This document shows, one piece after another, positions 16,393 to 25,435 of a stretch of DNA of 64,000 nucleotides. The translations under genes were made by a program, and so were the position numbers. The first letter of the stretch is position 1; each line of letters starts with the position of its first letter. The DNA is from Paenibacillus pectinilyticus (GTDB lineage Bacteria > Bacillota > Bacilli > Paenibacillales > NBRC-103111): assembly GCF_001700435.1 (NCBI RefSeq), contig NZ_LYPC01000002.1, positions 62,001 to 126,000 of the forward strand. Reading direction: 5' to 3'. The notes below the pieces were generated by a model. It worked only from the letters and a program-made list of their open reading frames with translations, was not told the DNA's origin and made no database searches.

Positions 16393-17160
16393 TTAAATCG
16401 TCATCGCGCCAAAACCGCCGTCCACTCTCAAAACAGTTCCTGTTACAAAGCTCGAAGCTTTATCAGAAGCCAGATATACCGCAGCACCTTGAAGCTCTGC
16501 AGCCTCACCAAATCGATTCATCGGCGTATGACGCATAATGGATTCAATTCGTTCAGGCGACAAAATCTTGCGATTCTGCTCGGCAGGGAAAAAGCCAGGA
16601 ATAATGGCATTCACACGAACGCGACTCGGAGCAAACTCACGAGCTAAGTTCTGTGTAATGTTATTCACTGCTGCTTTAGAAGCGGAGTAAGTGAATACAC
16701 GGGAAAGCGGTGGATCCGAGGAAACGGATGAAATATTAATAATGCTTCCGCCTTCACCTCGTTCAACCATGTATTTCCCAAATACTTGGCAGGCTAACAC
16801 GACACTTTTCAAATTTACCTCCATAATAGAATCCCATTCTTCCATGGAAATGTCAAAGAAAGGCGTCGCACTATTTTTACCTGGACAATTCATCAGAATA
16901 TCTGCACTGCCTGACCATGCGATGACATCCTGAAGAACTTGCTCCAAGTCCTCACGTTTGGTTGCATCAGCTTGGAACGTCTTCGACTCGCCACCAATAG
17001 CTGCAATGCTCTCACGAACCTGCTCGCTCTTCTCTTGATTGCGTCCAACGATGGCTACTTTCGCGCCATGTCCAGCCAATGCAATAGCCATTGAACCGCC
17101 TAGTGTGCTGTTACCGCCAATAATTACTGCTGTTTTCCCAGAAAGATCGAATAAGTTCAT
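16393..17160 (-). CDS. SDR oxidoreductase, D-mannonate/fructuronate reductase-like
   Basis: A short-chain dehydrogenase of about 255 residues. It has a glycine-rich nucleotide motif [16 protein letters not shown], the NNAG-equivalent NCPGKN, catalytic Ser in NISSVSS, Tyr-Lys in YSASK, and a C-terminal [13 protein letters not shown]. It resembles the SDRs annotated as D-mannonate oxidoreductase in Firmicutes hexuronate clusters; the exact substrate is not proven. I use the ATG at 17160 (GAGAGG 9 bases upstream) rather than 17169. It lies 58 bases after gntK and 32 bases before gnd, inside a sugar-acid operon. Confidence 0.8.
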   Translation of the reverse strand: MNLFDLSGKTAVIIGGNSTLGGSMAIALAGHGAKVAIVGRNQEKSEQVRESIAAIGGESKTFQADATKREDLEQVLQDVIAWSGSADILMNCPGKNSATPFFDISMEEWDSIMEVNLKSVVLACQVFGKYMVERGEGGSIINISSVSSDPPLSRVFTYSASKAAVNNITQNLAREFAPSRVRVNAIIPGFFPAEQNRKILSPERIESIMRHTPMNRFGEAAELQGAAVYLASDKASSFVTGTVLRVDGGFGAMTI

Positions 17161-17218
17161 TGTCGTCATCCTCTCGATTGATGTTGCTTGGCAAACGTCA
17201 TGAAAGCCTTAAGCTTAT

Positions 17219-18781
17219 TTATGATTGAGGACTCCGTAGGTGCTGACCTTGGAAAGCGGTGATCGCGTCGAATTGATCTTTTAACTGATGATATACGCTT
17301 GTATAAATAGATGTCAATTGTTGATAGACGCGATAATCGTTTTCGTTCACCTCGTGAGCCTTGCCTACCCCTATCCATTGATGTGCATGTGATAAATCAT
17401 CGATCTCCCCCATTGCGAGAAGACCTAGCAGTGCTGCACCAATCCCTGAGCTCTCAATAGAGTCAGGAACCGTAACTGCGGTACCGAGCATGTCGGTCAT
17501 CATCTGACGCCAAAAATCGGAACGTGCGAAACCGCCGGAAGCGCGGATCACCTTAGCGGGTCCCATCATCTGCTCCAGAGAAGCAGCAACGGCCTGAATC
17601 GAGAACATAACGCCTTCAAGCGCGGCGCGAATCATGTGCTTCTTCTGATGACTAAGTGAAAGACCGAAGTAAACACCGCGCGCATTGGCATTCCAATACG
17701 GTGCGCGTTCCCCGGACAACAAAGGCAAGAACAGTAAGCCTTCTGACCCCGCTTCTACTTCAGAAGCAAGAGCTGTCAGGTGATCATACGGATCGATGCC
17801 TAAGCGGCGCGCTTCCTCAGCCTCTGCCGTCGCGATCTGATCACGTACCCAACGGAACACAATGCCGCCGTTGTTGATGGGTCCGCCTACGACCCAGAAG
17901 TTTTCTGTGAGCGCATAGCAGAACAGCTTGCCTTCAGGGTCGGTTTGCGGTTTGTTCACGACGCTGCGCACAGCGCCGCTAGTGCCGATGGTGACGGCAA
18001 CGACGCCAGGCTCGAAGGCACCTACGCCGAGATTGGCAAGGACACCGTCGGATGCGCCAACAATGAACGGCGTATCTGTGGACAAGCCCATCGCGGCGGC
18101 ATAGGCGGAGCTTAGGCCTTGTACGCGATGCGTCGTCGGAACGAGTGTTGATAGCTGCTTCGGTGTCACACCGGCATAATCGAGCGCGCCAGCATCCCAA
18201 TCCAGCTGCTCTAAGTTAAATAAACCGGTTGCGCTTGCTAAGGAGTGATCAATGACAAATTGACCAAACAGCTTCGCAAATACATACTCTTTTATCCCAA
18301 TGAATTTATAGGTATTTCGAACAAGCTCTGATTCGTGTTCCCCAAACCATTTTAATTTCAGGAGGGGAGACATGGGGTGAATCGGTGTCCCTGTTCTTGC
18401 ATAAATTTGTTGCCCCAGCCCGCTGCGCTTCAACTCATCCGCATACTGCGCGCTGCGATTGTCCGCCCACGTAATACATTGGGTAAGCGGTTTACGATGT
18501 TCATCAACTGCGATCAAACTGTGCATCGCGGAACTGAACGACACACAGAGCACTTGTTCAGGCGTGACGCCTTGTTTGCGAACAACGGCACCGATCCCCT
18601 GTACCACGGCCTCAAAGATTTGATCTGGATCTTGCTCTGCCCTGTCTGCGGCAGGTGTGAACAACGGATATTCAATGGAATGAGAGGCGAGCACGTGTCC
18701 GTCACGATCAATGACAAGCGTCTTCGTACTCGTAGTTCCGATATCCGCTGCAATTACATAAGGCTTCTGACTGGGTGTCAT
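17219..18781 (-). CDS. gntK: gluconokinase (FGGY family)
   Basis: Phosphorylates gluconate to 6-phosphogluconate. The 520 residues align with B. subtilis GntK through IGTTSTK (ATP site), SFSSAMHSLIAVDE, CITWADNRSAQ, RTGTPIHPMSPL, FIVGASDGVLANLGVGA, TIGTSGAVR and NNGGIVFRW. Its ATG overlaps the end of the LarA-like gene (ATGA, 18778-18781), indicating coupled translation. No gluconate permease is present in this operon, so uptake must be encoded elsewhere or the substrate is generated inside the cell. Confidence 0.93.
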   Translation of the reverse strand: MTPSQKPYVIAADIGTTSTKTLVIDRDGHVLASHSIEYPLFTPAADRAEQDPDQIFEAVVQGIGAVVRKQGVTPEQVLCVSFSSAMHSLIAVDEHRKPLTQCITWADNRSAQYADELKRSGLGQQIYARTGTPIHPMSPLLKLKWFGEHESELVRNTYKFIGIKEYVFAKLFGQFVIDHSLASATGLFNLEQLDWDAGALDYAGVTPKQLSTLVPTTHRVQGLSSAYAAAMGLSTDTPFIVGASDGVLANLGVGAFEPGVVAVTIGTSGAVRSVVNKPQTDPEGKLFCYALTENFWVVGGPINNGGIVFRWVRDQIATAEAEEARRLGIDPYDHLTALASEVEAGSEGLLFLPLLSGERAPYWNANARGVYFGLSLSHQKKHMIRAALEGVMFSIQAVAASLEQMMGPAKVIRASGGFARSDFWRQMMTDMLGTAVTVPDSIESSGIGAALLGLLAMGEIDDLSHAHQWIGVGKAHEVNENDYRVYQQLTSIYTSVYHQLKDQFDAITAFQGQHLRSPQS

Positions 18782-20049
18782 GGGCTAATATTCCCTTCTG
18801 CATCGAATGTTAGCTCATACGGCTCTGTTAAAATCTCAATGTCTGGATGCTGACGCGCAGCCTCAAGCAAATTCACTGAAATTTCGATCTCACCGAGGTG
18901 AAGTGTATCTTGAATGCGTACAAGCTTGCAGGTTGTGTAATCAAGGATATTACACGTCTTCACAGCCGCTTTGATCGCGTAGAAATCATTCTCCAGCGTC
19001 GTAGCAATTTTCGTAGGTGCACACACGGTTGATGTTAGACCGTTCGCGTACGTGAACTCAAGGTTCGTCTTATCTACTAGACGCTGCGTAGTAAAATCGG
19101 CCGTACCTACACCATTGGCGTTCCCTTTGGTTTCATGCGTCAAATCGAGAACGACCATCTTAGCAACCTCTGGGCCGCCATGTGCATACGGTGTAGGGTA
19201 TCGTCCAGTAACGTTGGGATCCATGCCATCACCGCTAATATTTTTGCCGATGTAGTCGATCACCAGGACGTCGATCTCATCGAATAAAATTTTTGGTAAA
19301 CGCGATTTCGCTTCAATGAGCAATAATTCTTCACGCGCTTCGATTTCTTTGGCAGGCAGTACTTCAACCTGGCACGTCTCATCGTAAGCATTTTCGACAA
19401 GAGCAACCCCGAATATAATCGGCAGCTTCTCGATCATCAAATTCGCCATCGCTGGCACATTCTCAGCCATGTACTTAAAGCCAAGCTGATGGCACGCTTC
19501 AGCGCCTTTTTGCTTGCCGAGACCAATCGCGATCATCTTCATGATCCCGCTCTCGATGCGACCGCGGAACGCCGTATGCGGCTTCACGCGATTGATAACC
19601 ACAATCGCATCCGCTTCCGAAGCGATACGATCCACATAGACTGGCAATCCATTGGCCAGCTGATCAATTTGAACAACTTCCATGGAGGAACGGATCGGTG
19701 CACCCATCGTTTCTTCCGTAATACCAAAGTGCTCCAGGACCTCCGTTTGGCCTTCCGCTGTTGCCCCGCCATGGCTTCCCATACAGGGTACGATGAAAGG
19801 ATGAGCGCCTCTAGCCTTAATGGCGTCCAAGGTTGTCTTCGTGAATCCTGCGATATTGGCAATCCCTCTGCTACCTACGGCAACAGCAACTTGCTGCCCC
19901 GGCAGGATGCTTGGCATGACACCGCTGCTCTCCAGCTTATCAGCGAGCTCCTGTAAAGGATTGGCCAGAATAGTGCGATCAAATTTCTGACGAATTTTGA
20001 CCATTTGCGGAATCGGAATATCTTTTAACAGCTCTCTAAGAATGCTCAT
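18778..20049 (-). CDS. LarA-family nickel-pincer racemase/epimerase homologue
   Basis: A 423-residue DUF2088/LarA superfamily protein. Ligands known from lactate racemase can be traced: GSHGG (His93), KPH (His158), the cofactor-anchoring lysine in SGIMKM (Lys171) and His187, 16 residues later, the LarA spacing. The superfamily includes lactate, malate and other 2-hydroxyacid racemases and described D-gluconate 2-epimerases. Coupled to gntK and beside an SDR and gnd, gluconate/mannonate epimerase is the best guess. The cofactor genes larB, larC and larE are not in the window. It starts 17 bases after lacI. Confidence 0.8.
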   Translation of the reverse strand: MSILRELLKDIPIPQMVKIRQKFDRTILANPLQELADKLESSGVMPSILPGQQVAVAVGSRGIANIAGFTKTTLDAIKARGAHPFIVPCMGSHGGATAEGQTEVLEHFGITEETMGAPIRSSMEVVQIDQLANGLPVYVDRIASEADAIVVINRVKPHTAFRGRIESGIMKMIAIGLGKQKGAEACHQLGFKYMAENVPAMANLMIEKLPIIFGVALVENAYDETCQVEVLPAKEIEAREELLLIEAKSRLPKILFDEIDVLVIDYIGKNISGDGMDPNVTGRYPTPYAHGGPEVAKMVVLDLTHETKGNANGVGTADFTTQRLVDKTNLEFTYANGLTSTVCAPTKIATTLENDFYAIKAAVKTCNILDYTTCKLVRIQDTLHLGEIEISVNLLEAARQHPDIEILTEPYELTFDAEGNISP

Positions 20050-20066
20050 CGCTTTCTCCCACTTTC

Positions 20067-21071
20067 CTATGTGTGTAATGATTGCACGGATTCACGAACA
20101 ATCAATTCTGTTCGCAACAGCAACTGCTCGGTTTCATGCCATTTATTTTCTATATTACCTAGGAGACGCATGGCGCCTTCTTTGCTAATTTGTTCAATCG
20201 GTCTGCGTACTGTCGTTAAAGCTGGGGTCACATAAGCCGCAAATACCGTATCATCAAAACCGACTACAGAAATGTCTTGAGGAACTTGCAATCCTGCTTC
20301 AAATACCGCTTTAATCGCACCTAGTGCCATCTCGTCATTACAGCAGAACACGGCAGTCGGTCGGTCAGTAAGACTCAAGAATTGCCTCATTGCTTTATGC
20401 CCGCTTTCCAAATCATACAATCCTGGCATGCGATATTCCGGCGGAACCGAGATCCCATGATGATCCATGGCACGCTCGAAGCCATCCTTCCGATTCTGCG
20501 CGGATTTAAAGCCTTTGCGCCCCTCAATTAGGGCGATTCGTTGATGGCCCTGCTGAACGAGAAAGGTTCCCGCATGAAATGCGCCTTGCTCTTCATCAGA
20601 GAGGACATTCAATACGCCTGCGGTTTCTACAGGCCGATTCAACACGACAAGAGGAATGCCTTTGGCAGCGATATGCTCGATAATCGGTTGATCGTCATCG
20701 CTTTGACTCACAATGATAATCCCGTCAAAGCTTTTCTTCGTGATGGAATGAAAGCTTGTATAGTCATCAATCCCTTTGACAATAAGCTGATAGCGATCCC
20801 TAATCACGGAGTTGACACCACGGATCGCTTCGTAGAAGAAGCCCGCGGAAGTTCCATTGCTTAGTGTGGTAAAGAATAGCCCTAAGTTATACGAACGATC
20901 GAGCACTAAACTCTTCGCACTGTAATTAGGCGTGTAATCGAGCTGCTCAGCAATGATACGAATGCGCGCCTTCGTCTCTTCCTGGATGAGCGGACTGTTG
21001 TTCAGCGCTCTGGAAACCGTCGTGTGCGATACACCCGCCAGCTTCGCGATATCCTTAATGGTTACACTCAT
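20067..21071 (-). CDS. LacI-family regulator of the gluconate-type operon
   Basis: 334 residues: N-terminal HTH TIKDIAKLAGVSHTTVSRAL, hinge YTPNYSAKSLVLD, and a periplasmic-binding-type effector domain with FCCNDEMALGAIKAVFEAG and TVRRPIEQISKEGAMRLL. It is the first gene of the operon and probably autoregulatory; a 12/14 cre/LacI-type half-palindrome lies at 21105-21118. The inducer is likely a sugar acid, from context. It is a different protein from the LacI regulator at 23473 and from CcpA. Confidence 0.88.
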   Translation of the reverse strand: MSVTIKDIAKLAGVSHTTVSRALNNSPLIQEETKARIRIIAEQLDYTPNYSAKSLVLDRSYNLGLFFTTLSNGTSAGFFYEAIRGVNSVIRDRYQLIVKGIDDYTSFHSITKKSFDGIIIVSQSDDDQPIIEHIAAKGIPLVVLNRPVETAGVLNVLSDEEQGAFHAGTFLVQQGHQRIALIEGRKGFKSAQNRKDGFERAMDHHGISVPPEYRMPGLYDLESGHKAMRQFLSLTDRPTAVFCCNDEMALGAIKAVFEAGLQVPQDISVVGFDDTVFAAYVTPALTTVRRPIEQISKEGAMRLLGNIENKWHETEQLLLRTELIVRESVQSLHT

Positions 21072-21104
21072 ACCTTCACCTCTATCTGAAGCATATCACA
21101 TCTA

Positions 21105-21118
21105 TGCACACGTTAACA
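21105..21118. promoter_or_regulatory. candidate cre or LacI operator upstream of the sugar-acid operon
   Basis: TGCACACGTTAACA matches the cre consensus TGWAANCGNTNWCA at 12 of 14 positions and has the central CG typical of LacI-family operators. It lies 34 bases before the lacI start. It could bind CcpA, the LacI encoded beside it, or both. Confidence 0.4.
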
Positions 21119-21135
21119 ATAGTCTTTTTACTGCA

Positions 21136-21160
21136 CAAAAAAACTCCCTTCTCAGGGAGT
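21136..21160 (-). terminator. terminator after the GH4 gene
   Basis: Minus strand ACTCCC-TGAGAA-GGGAGT stem followed by seven T residues. It is a textbook terminator separating the GH4 operon from the lacI-gntK operon. Confidence 0.85.
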
Positions 21161-21169
21161 CTTCTCCGT

Positions 21170-22483
21170 TTATTCGGTAAAAAAAGCTGGTAAATACGGT
21201 CTGTTCTGCTCCAGCATTTCGTCCATTAACGTCTTCGCCAAGGATACGGATGGCACCAACGGATGATGAACAAGCGCTTGAAGAACGAGATCCCTACTGC
21301 CTGTAACAGCCGCTTCAATCGTAAGCCGCTCATACGTTTTGACCGCGTGGATAAGCCCTTTCACATGCTCAGGAACTTTGGTCAGTCCCATAGGCACGGG
21401 ACCTTGACCTGTCACAACACAGTTGACCTCAATGCAGGCATCGTTAGGCAAGAAATCAATGATGCCATTGTTACTCACATTCAGTGTCTGAATGTCGCGT
21501 CTGTCATTATAGAGCGAGATCATGAGGTTCACAGCTGCTTCTGAATAATACGCGCCGCCGCGTTTTTCCAATTGCTTCGGCTTTTCTTGCAAATCAGGAT
21601 CCTGATACAGCTCGAAAAGCTCGTCTTCCACGCGCTTGACCACTTCCGCCCGTGTACCGTTTTCTTTCAAAGAAGTCAACTGCTCCTCAAGCATCGCACC
21701 CGTCATATAGAAATACTTGAGATAGTAGGATGGCAGTGCTTGCAGAGACCGTAGGAAGTCGGCATCCCATTCGCTCGCGGGTACATTTTTGCCGCTGTAC
21801 TCTTCTCTTTTATCTAACAGCTCCGTTAGCTTGTCTTCCCCATCAATCTCAACGCGAGTCACCCAATGCAGATGATTCAAGCCAACGAATTCTGTATAAA
21901 TCTGATCAGACGTAATGTCATATTTCTTCATCAGCCATTTGTGCAAACCGATTGGCGCGTTGCATAAGCCGATGCTTTTAACCTTGGAATATTTATGAAT
22001 CGCCTCTGTGACCATACCCGCTGGATTCGTGAAGTTCAACAACCAAGCATTTGGGCTAAGCTCCTCAATATCTTTACAAATGTCCAACAGGACAGGGATC
22101 GTACGCAGCGCTTTCATCATCCCGCCAGGGCCCGTCGTTTCTTGGCCGATGACCCCATATTTATTCGGGATATGCTCATCCCATTTGCGTGCTTCCAACA
22201 AGCCCACACGCATTTGCGTACTTACGAAATCAGCATCTTTAATCGCTTCTCGGCGGTTTAATGTTAAGTATACGTCAATGGGTAAACCTGATTTTTCGAT
22301 CATTCTTTTCGCCAGATTCCCGACAATTTCTAACTTATGTTTGCCTGCTTCCACATCAACAAACCATAATTCTTTGACGGGCAGCTGCTCATAATTTTTA
22401 ATGAAACCTTCCACGATTTCCGGTGTGTAGGATGATCCTCCACCAATAATTGCAATTTTCAAAGCACCTTTCATACCACTCAC
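21170..22483 (-). CDS. GH4 6-phospho-beta-glucosidase-like enzyme
   Basis: 437 residues of glycoside hydrolase family 4, which uses NAD+ and a divalent metal in a redox-type cleavage of 6-phosphoglycosides. Visible are the N-terminal NAD motif IAIIGGGSSYTPEIVEG, the metal-site cysteine in GLCNAPIG, FTNPAG and the His motif VGLNHLHWVTRV. The family separates 6-phospho-alpha from beta activity by fine sequence differences; the beta class fits best. The GTG start follows the kinase gene by 9 bases. There is no PTS permease in the operon. Confidence 0.88.
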   Translation of the reverse strand: MSGMKGALKIAIIGGGSSYTPEIVEGFIKNYEQLPVKELWFVDVEAGKHKLEIVGNLAKRMIEKSGLPIDVYLTLNRREAIKDADFVSTQMRVGLLEARKWDEHIPNKYGVIGQETTGPGGMMKALRTIPVLLDICKDIEELSPNAWLLNFTNPAGMVTEAIHKYSKVKSIGLCNAPIGLHKWLMKKYDITSDQIYTEFVGLNHLHWVTRVEIDGEDKLTELLDKREEYSGKNVPASEWDADFLRSLQALPSYYLKYFYMTGAMLEEQLTSLKENGTRAEVVKRVEDELFELYQDPDLQEKPKQLEKRGGAYYSEAAVNLMISLYNDRRDIQTLNVSNNGIIDFLPNDACIEVNCVVTGQGPVPMGLTKVPEHVKGLIHAVKTYERLTIEAAVTGSRDLVLQALVHHPLVPSVSLAKTLMDEMLEQNRPYLPAFFTE

Positions 22484-22492
22484 GTCCCATCT

Positions 22493-23476
22493 CTAGTTTG
22501 TAGGAATTGCCTCATATTCGGAGACTGTTCTCAGATTATCGTAAGCTTGCTGGCTCAATGCGCGTCCCTCTGCTTCCATCGCGAGCCAAACAGCACCCAC
22601 GACGGGTTCGACACTTAATTTCACAACTGTCGCATTAGGAGCTGCCTTCTGTACGGCTAGCTCGATATAGCGGTGAATGTACGAACCCTCACCTCTTGCA
22701 ATCACACTTCCGGCAAGTACAACATCAAACTGGTCATTCTGCATGCCCAAACGCTGGATAACAGCCGTTGCTGACTTGCCCAACTCTTCCCCTTGAATGC
22801 GCAGAATGCGGCAGGCGACTTCATCTTCTTGCTTGGCCGCTTCAAAAAGAAGCTTGGTTACGTGCAGCGGAACAGGCTTATGGTGATCCATAAAGTCATC
22901 AAACAGGTCATCCACCGTAGCGTAACCAAGTTCCTTTAAGAGGAGATCCGTTAGCAAGGTTGGCTGCTCACGTCCGTCCCATGCGCGAATGACAGCGCGG
23001 AAAGCTTCAACAGCCAGCGTTCCACCGCCGCCAAAATCACCAAACTGATACGTAAAGCCGCCGCACTGATAGAAGTTCCCTTGGCGGTTCTTCCCTGCGC
23101 TATTCGTGCCGCTTCCGCAAATCAACACGACGCCGAATGGCTGCGGTGTGCCGGCACGAAGTGCAATCATCGTATCGCAATCGATTCCGTACTTAGCGAA
23201 TCCCAGCCCTTTAATGAGAGGGCGAAGCACTTCATAATCGATGGGGCGATCTGCCCCCGCTAACCCGAAAAAAGCATACGTGATATCCTCACGAGATAGA
23301 TTCGCTGCTTGTAAGGCCATGTCCACAGAACTCGTGATGTTGCTCCGCGCTCGATCCACGCCTAGTTGATGATTGCCATTCCCGCTATGTCCTTTGCCAA
23401 TGATTCGACCATCGGCATTCGTCACAAGTGTGTACGTTTTACTACCGCCGGCATCGACGCCTAAATAATATGTCAT
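22493..23476 (-). CDS. BadF/BadG-type sugar kinase (N-acetylglucosamine kinase-like)
   Basis: About 327 residues of the ASKHA/BadF-BcrA ATPase family, which includes eukaryote-like GlcNAc kinases. Phosphate 1 motif LGVDAGGSKTYTLVTNADG, phosphate 2 VVLICGSGTNSAGKN, glycine-rich QFGDFGGGGTLA and the adenosine-site VVLAGSVIARG are present. I chose the ATG at 23476, with AAGGAGA upstream; it overlaps the lacI stop by 4 bases. The upstream extension to 23566 runs into lacI. Paired with GH4, it may phosphorylate an imported amino sugar or disaccharide. Confidence 0.83.
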   Translation of the reverse strand: MTYYLGVDAGGSKTYTLVTNADGRIIGKGHSGNGNHQLGVDRARSNITSSVDMALQAANLSREDITYAFFGLAGADRPIDYEVLRPLIKGLGFAKYGIDCDTMIALRAGTPQPFGVVLICGSGTNSAGKNRQGNFYQCGGFTYQFGDFGGGGTLAVEAFRAVIRAWDGREQPTLLTDLLLKELGYATVDDLFDDFMDHHKPVPLHVTKLLFEAAKQEDEVACRILRIQGEELGKSATAVIQRLGMQNDQFDVVLAGSVIARGEGSYIHRYIELAVQKAAPNATVVKLSVEPVVGAVWLAMEAEGRALSQQAYDNLRTVSEYEAIPTN

Positions 23477-24471
23477 CTTAGTTGTCTCCTTGCTGTTGAT
23501 TCTCTTATGATGAGTTCTGGCTCCAACTTCACAGTCTGATGCGTCTGCGTGATGCCATCGATCCATTGCATCAATTCATCTACTGCACGACGCCCTAACT
23601 CATGGGCCGGCTGCCTGACCGTTGTTAAATTCGGACGAAATTCCGATGCAAAAATCTGATCATCAAACCCTACGATCGATATATCTCTCGGCACTTGGTA
23701 TCCCGCGTTCTTACACGCATCCATGAAACCAAGTGCGATAAAATCATCCGCTGCGAACACAGCTGTCGGCATCCTTCCTGCCTGAAGCCAATTTCCTGCG
23801 ATTTCATAACCGGAAGTAATGCTAAATTCGCCAGGTTGGATCCATAACTTAGGCAAACCCGCTTCTTGCATAGCATGGATGTACCCACGCTCCCGTTCAG
23901 CGCTGCTTAAGAAGGGCTGCGGCCCTCGAATATGGGCAATCTCTGTATGCCCAAGCGCAATCAGATGCTTCGTCGCCTCATAGCCACCCTTGAAGTTATC
24001 CACAATAATCGAAGAAACCGATTCGTGAATATGCTGATTGTCCAGAAGGACAAAGGGAATTTTCTTCTTATGCAATTCGCTCACATAAGCATCCTCATTC
24101 GTAGGGGACACTACGATGAGCCCATCCACACGATCCTCTTGGAATAGGGATTTCTCAAAAGACGCAAACACATCAGTCGAAATAGATAACGCCAGAAAAT
24201 AGCCGCGTTCTGCCAGTCGATCGTTCATCTCTTTGACGACCGCATCAAAAAACGAATCATTCAGTGTCGAGATCGCCACACCGATAATACCTGTCTTTCC
24301 TCTTGCTAAACTGCGGGCAGCAGCATTGGGCTGATAATCCAGCTCTTTCATCACTTGAAGAACCTTCTGCCTGTTCCCTTCTCTCACGGTACCAGCCTGA
24401 TTAATGACCCTTGAAACCGTAACAACAGAAAGTCCGCTTTTCTTCGCCACATCAAAAATACTTACTTTCAT
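23473..24471 (-). CDS. LacI-family regulator of the kinase-GH4 operon
   Basis: 332 residues: HTH SIFDVAKKSGLSVVTVSRVI, hinge YQPNAAARSLARGKTGIIGV and an effector-binding core with FAADDFIALGFMDACKNAG and TVRQPAHELGRRAVDELM. It is first gene of lacI-kinase-GH4 and overlaps the kinase start by 4 bases. A near-perfect 22-base palindrome at the promoter is the likely autoregulatory operator. The effector is unknown. Confidence 0.9.
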   Translation of the reverse strand: MKVSIFDVAKKSGLSVVTVSRVINQAGTVREGNRQKVLQVMKELDYQPNAAARSLARGKTGIIGVAISTLNDSFFDAVVKEMNDRLAERGYFLALSISTDVFASFEKSLFQEDRVDGLIVVSPTNEDAYVSELHKKKIPFVLLDNQHIHESVSSIIVDNFKGGYEATKHLIALGHTEIAHIRGPQPFLSSAERERGYIHAMQEAGLPKLWIQPGEFSITSGYEIAGNWLQAGRMPTAVFAADDFIALGFMDACKNAGYQVPRDISIVGFDDQIFASEFRPNLTTVRQPAHELGRRAVDELMQWIDGITQTHQTVKLEPELIIRESTARRQLR

Positions 24472-24496
24472 GGATTCAACTCCTGTAATACTTACG

Positions 24497-24518
24497 AAAG
24501 TTTAAGCGCTTTAACTTT
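24497..24518. promoter_or_regulatory. LacI-type operator
   Basis: A 22-base near-perfect palindrome centred on CG: AAAGTT then TAAGCGCTTTA then ACTTT, with one mismatched pair. It lies 9 bases downstream of the -10 element and 26 bases before the lacI start, a position suited to repression. Confidence 0.75.
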
Positions 24519-24527
24519 TATAAAACA

Positions 24528-24556
24528 ATTATAAACGAAGCATTTCGAATCCACAA
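24528..24556 (-). promoter_or_regulatory. sigma-A promoter of lacI-kinase-GH4 operon
   Basis: Minus strand TTGTGG (24556-24551), 17-base spacer, perfect TATAAT (24533-24528), immediately upstream of the palindromic operator. Confidence 0.65.
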
Positions 24557-24588
24557 GTCTCGATTTCCTATGCCCCTTTAAACACACA

Positions 24589-24626
24589 AAAGAGAGTCCC
24601 GTATACGTTCATACAGGCTCTCTTCT
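24589..24626 (-). terminator. terminator downstream of gene 24648-25244
   Basis: Minus strand AGAGAG...CTCTCT stem with additional inner GTAT/ATAC pairing, followed by TTTTG. Confidence 0.6.
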
Positions 24627-24647
24627 ATCCCAGCACACTATTCATTC

Positions 24648-25244
24648 TCACATCTCCAATAAAAGCATTTCTTGTCTCATCTCGATCAGTTTGACCTTGC
24701 TTTCCATCGCTGCCTTCGTATCCCCGGATGATAGGGCATCTTGTAGTGTCGCTAGTTCATAATCCAATTCCATACGTAAAATGGGGATGCGTTCATCCGT
24801 CCGTTTCGACCTTAGTGCTTGCATGACTTCTTCTACGGTCACAGCAGGCTCCTTCTGATACAGCACCTTATGCTCGATCCCGCTAATTTCCACCATACGG
24901 ATAATTTCACCGAACATAATATTCTCAATGAGAATTTGCCGATCCTTGAATCTTTTGACTACCGCATGACCGCGTGTATCTCCGATCAGCTTCTCCATCA
25001 TTTCAGCGAGCTTCTCATCCTTGAATGAATAATTGCCAACAATCTTATACTTCTCGCCAATTCGCTCGAATTTCAGCTTAATCAGCTTACGTCCCGTCCG
25101 TATTGAAATGATAAACTGCAGCTCGCTTTCGTTCCAATACAGAGAATATCCTTCTTGAATGAGTGCTTTAATGAAGTTCCGGATTAGCCGGCGATCAAAT
25201 CGTAACTCTAGGTTGCAATACTCCACTTCATGACTCTTACTCAC
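24648..25244 (-). CDS. uncharacterised protein, about 198 residues
   Basis: Not recognised. A soluble, charged alpha/beta protein with N-terminal EVEYCNLELRFDRRLIRNFI, a beta-rich middle (LQFIISIRTGRKLIKLKFERI) and a C-terminal helical tail (SSGDTKAAMESKVKLIEM) that may form a coiled coil. The best start is GTG at 25244, 6 bases after GGAGGGG; the in-frame ATG codons further up lack a ribosome site. It is a monocistronic unit ended by a hairpin. No signal peptide or membrane span. Confidence 0.7.
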   Translation of the reverse strand: MSKSHEVEYCNLELRFDRRLIRNFIKALIQEGYSLYWNESELQFIISIRTGRKLIKLKFERIGEKYKIVGNYSFKDEKLAEMMEKLIGDTRGHAVVKRFKDRQILIENIMFGEIIRMVEISGIEHKVLYQKEPAVTVEEVMQALRSKRTDERIPILRMELDYELATLQDALSSGDTKAAMESKVKLIEMRQEMLLLEM

Positions 25245-25435
25245 GGCAATCCCCTCCATAATTGGCACAACACCATTTATTTAAATATTCAGACAACTTG
25301 TGTTCTTACTGTTATCTTATTATGAATTCTATGTTTTAGCAACTTGGATTATGGATATTTTTTTAAAAGAAAGAGCACAAAAAAGCCGATGCCTGTTTGC
25401 CATCAGCTACAGCCCCTGTTATGCCTTTCCTATGG

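Noticed and set aside
23477..23566. N-terminal extension of the BadF-type kinase
   Set aside because: It lies within the lacI coding region and precedes the family start at the ATG 23476, which has its own AAGGAGA.
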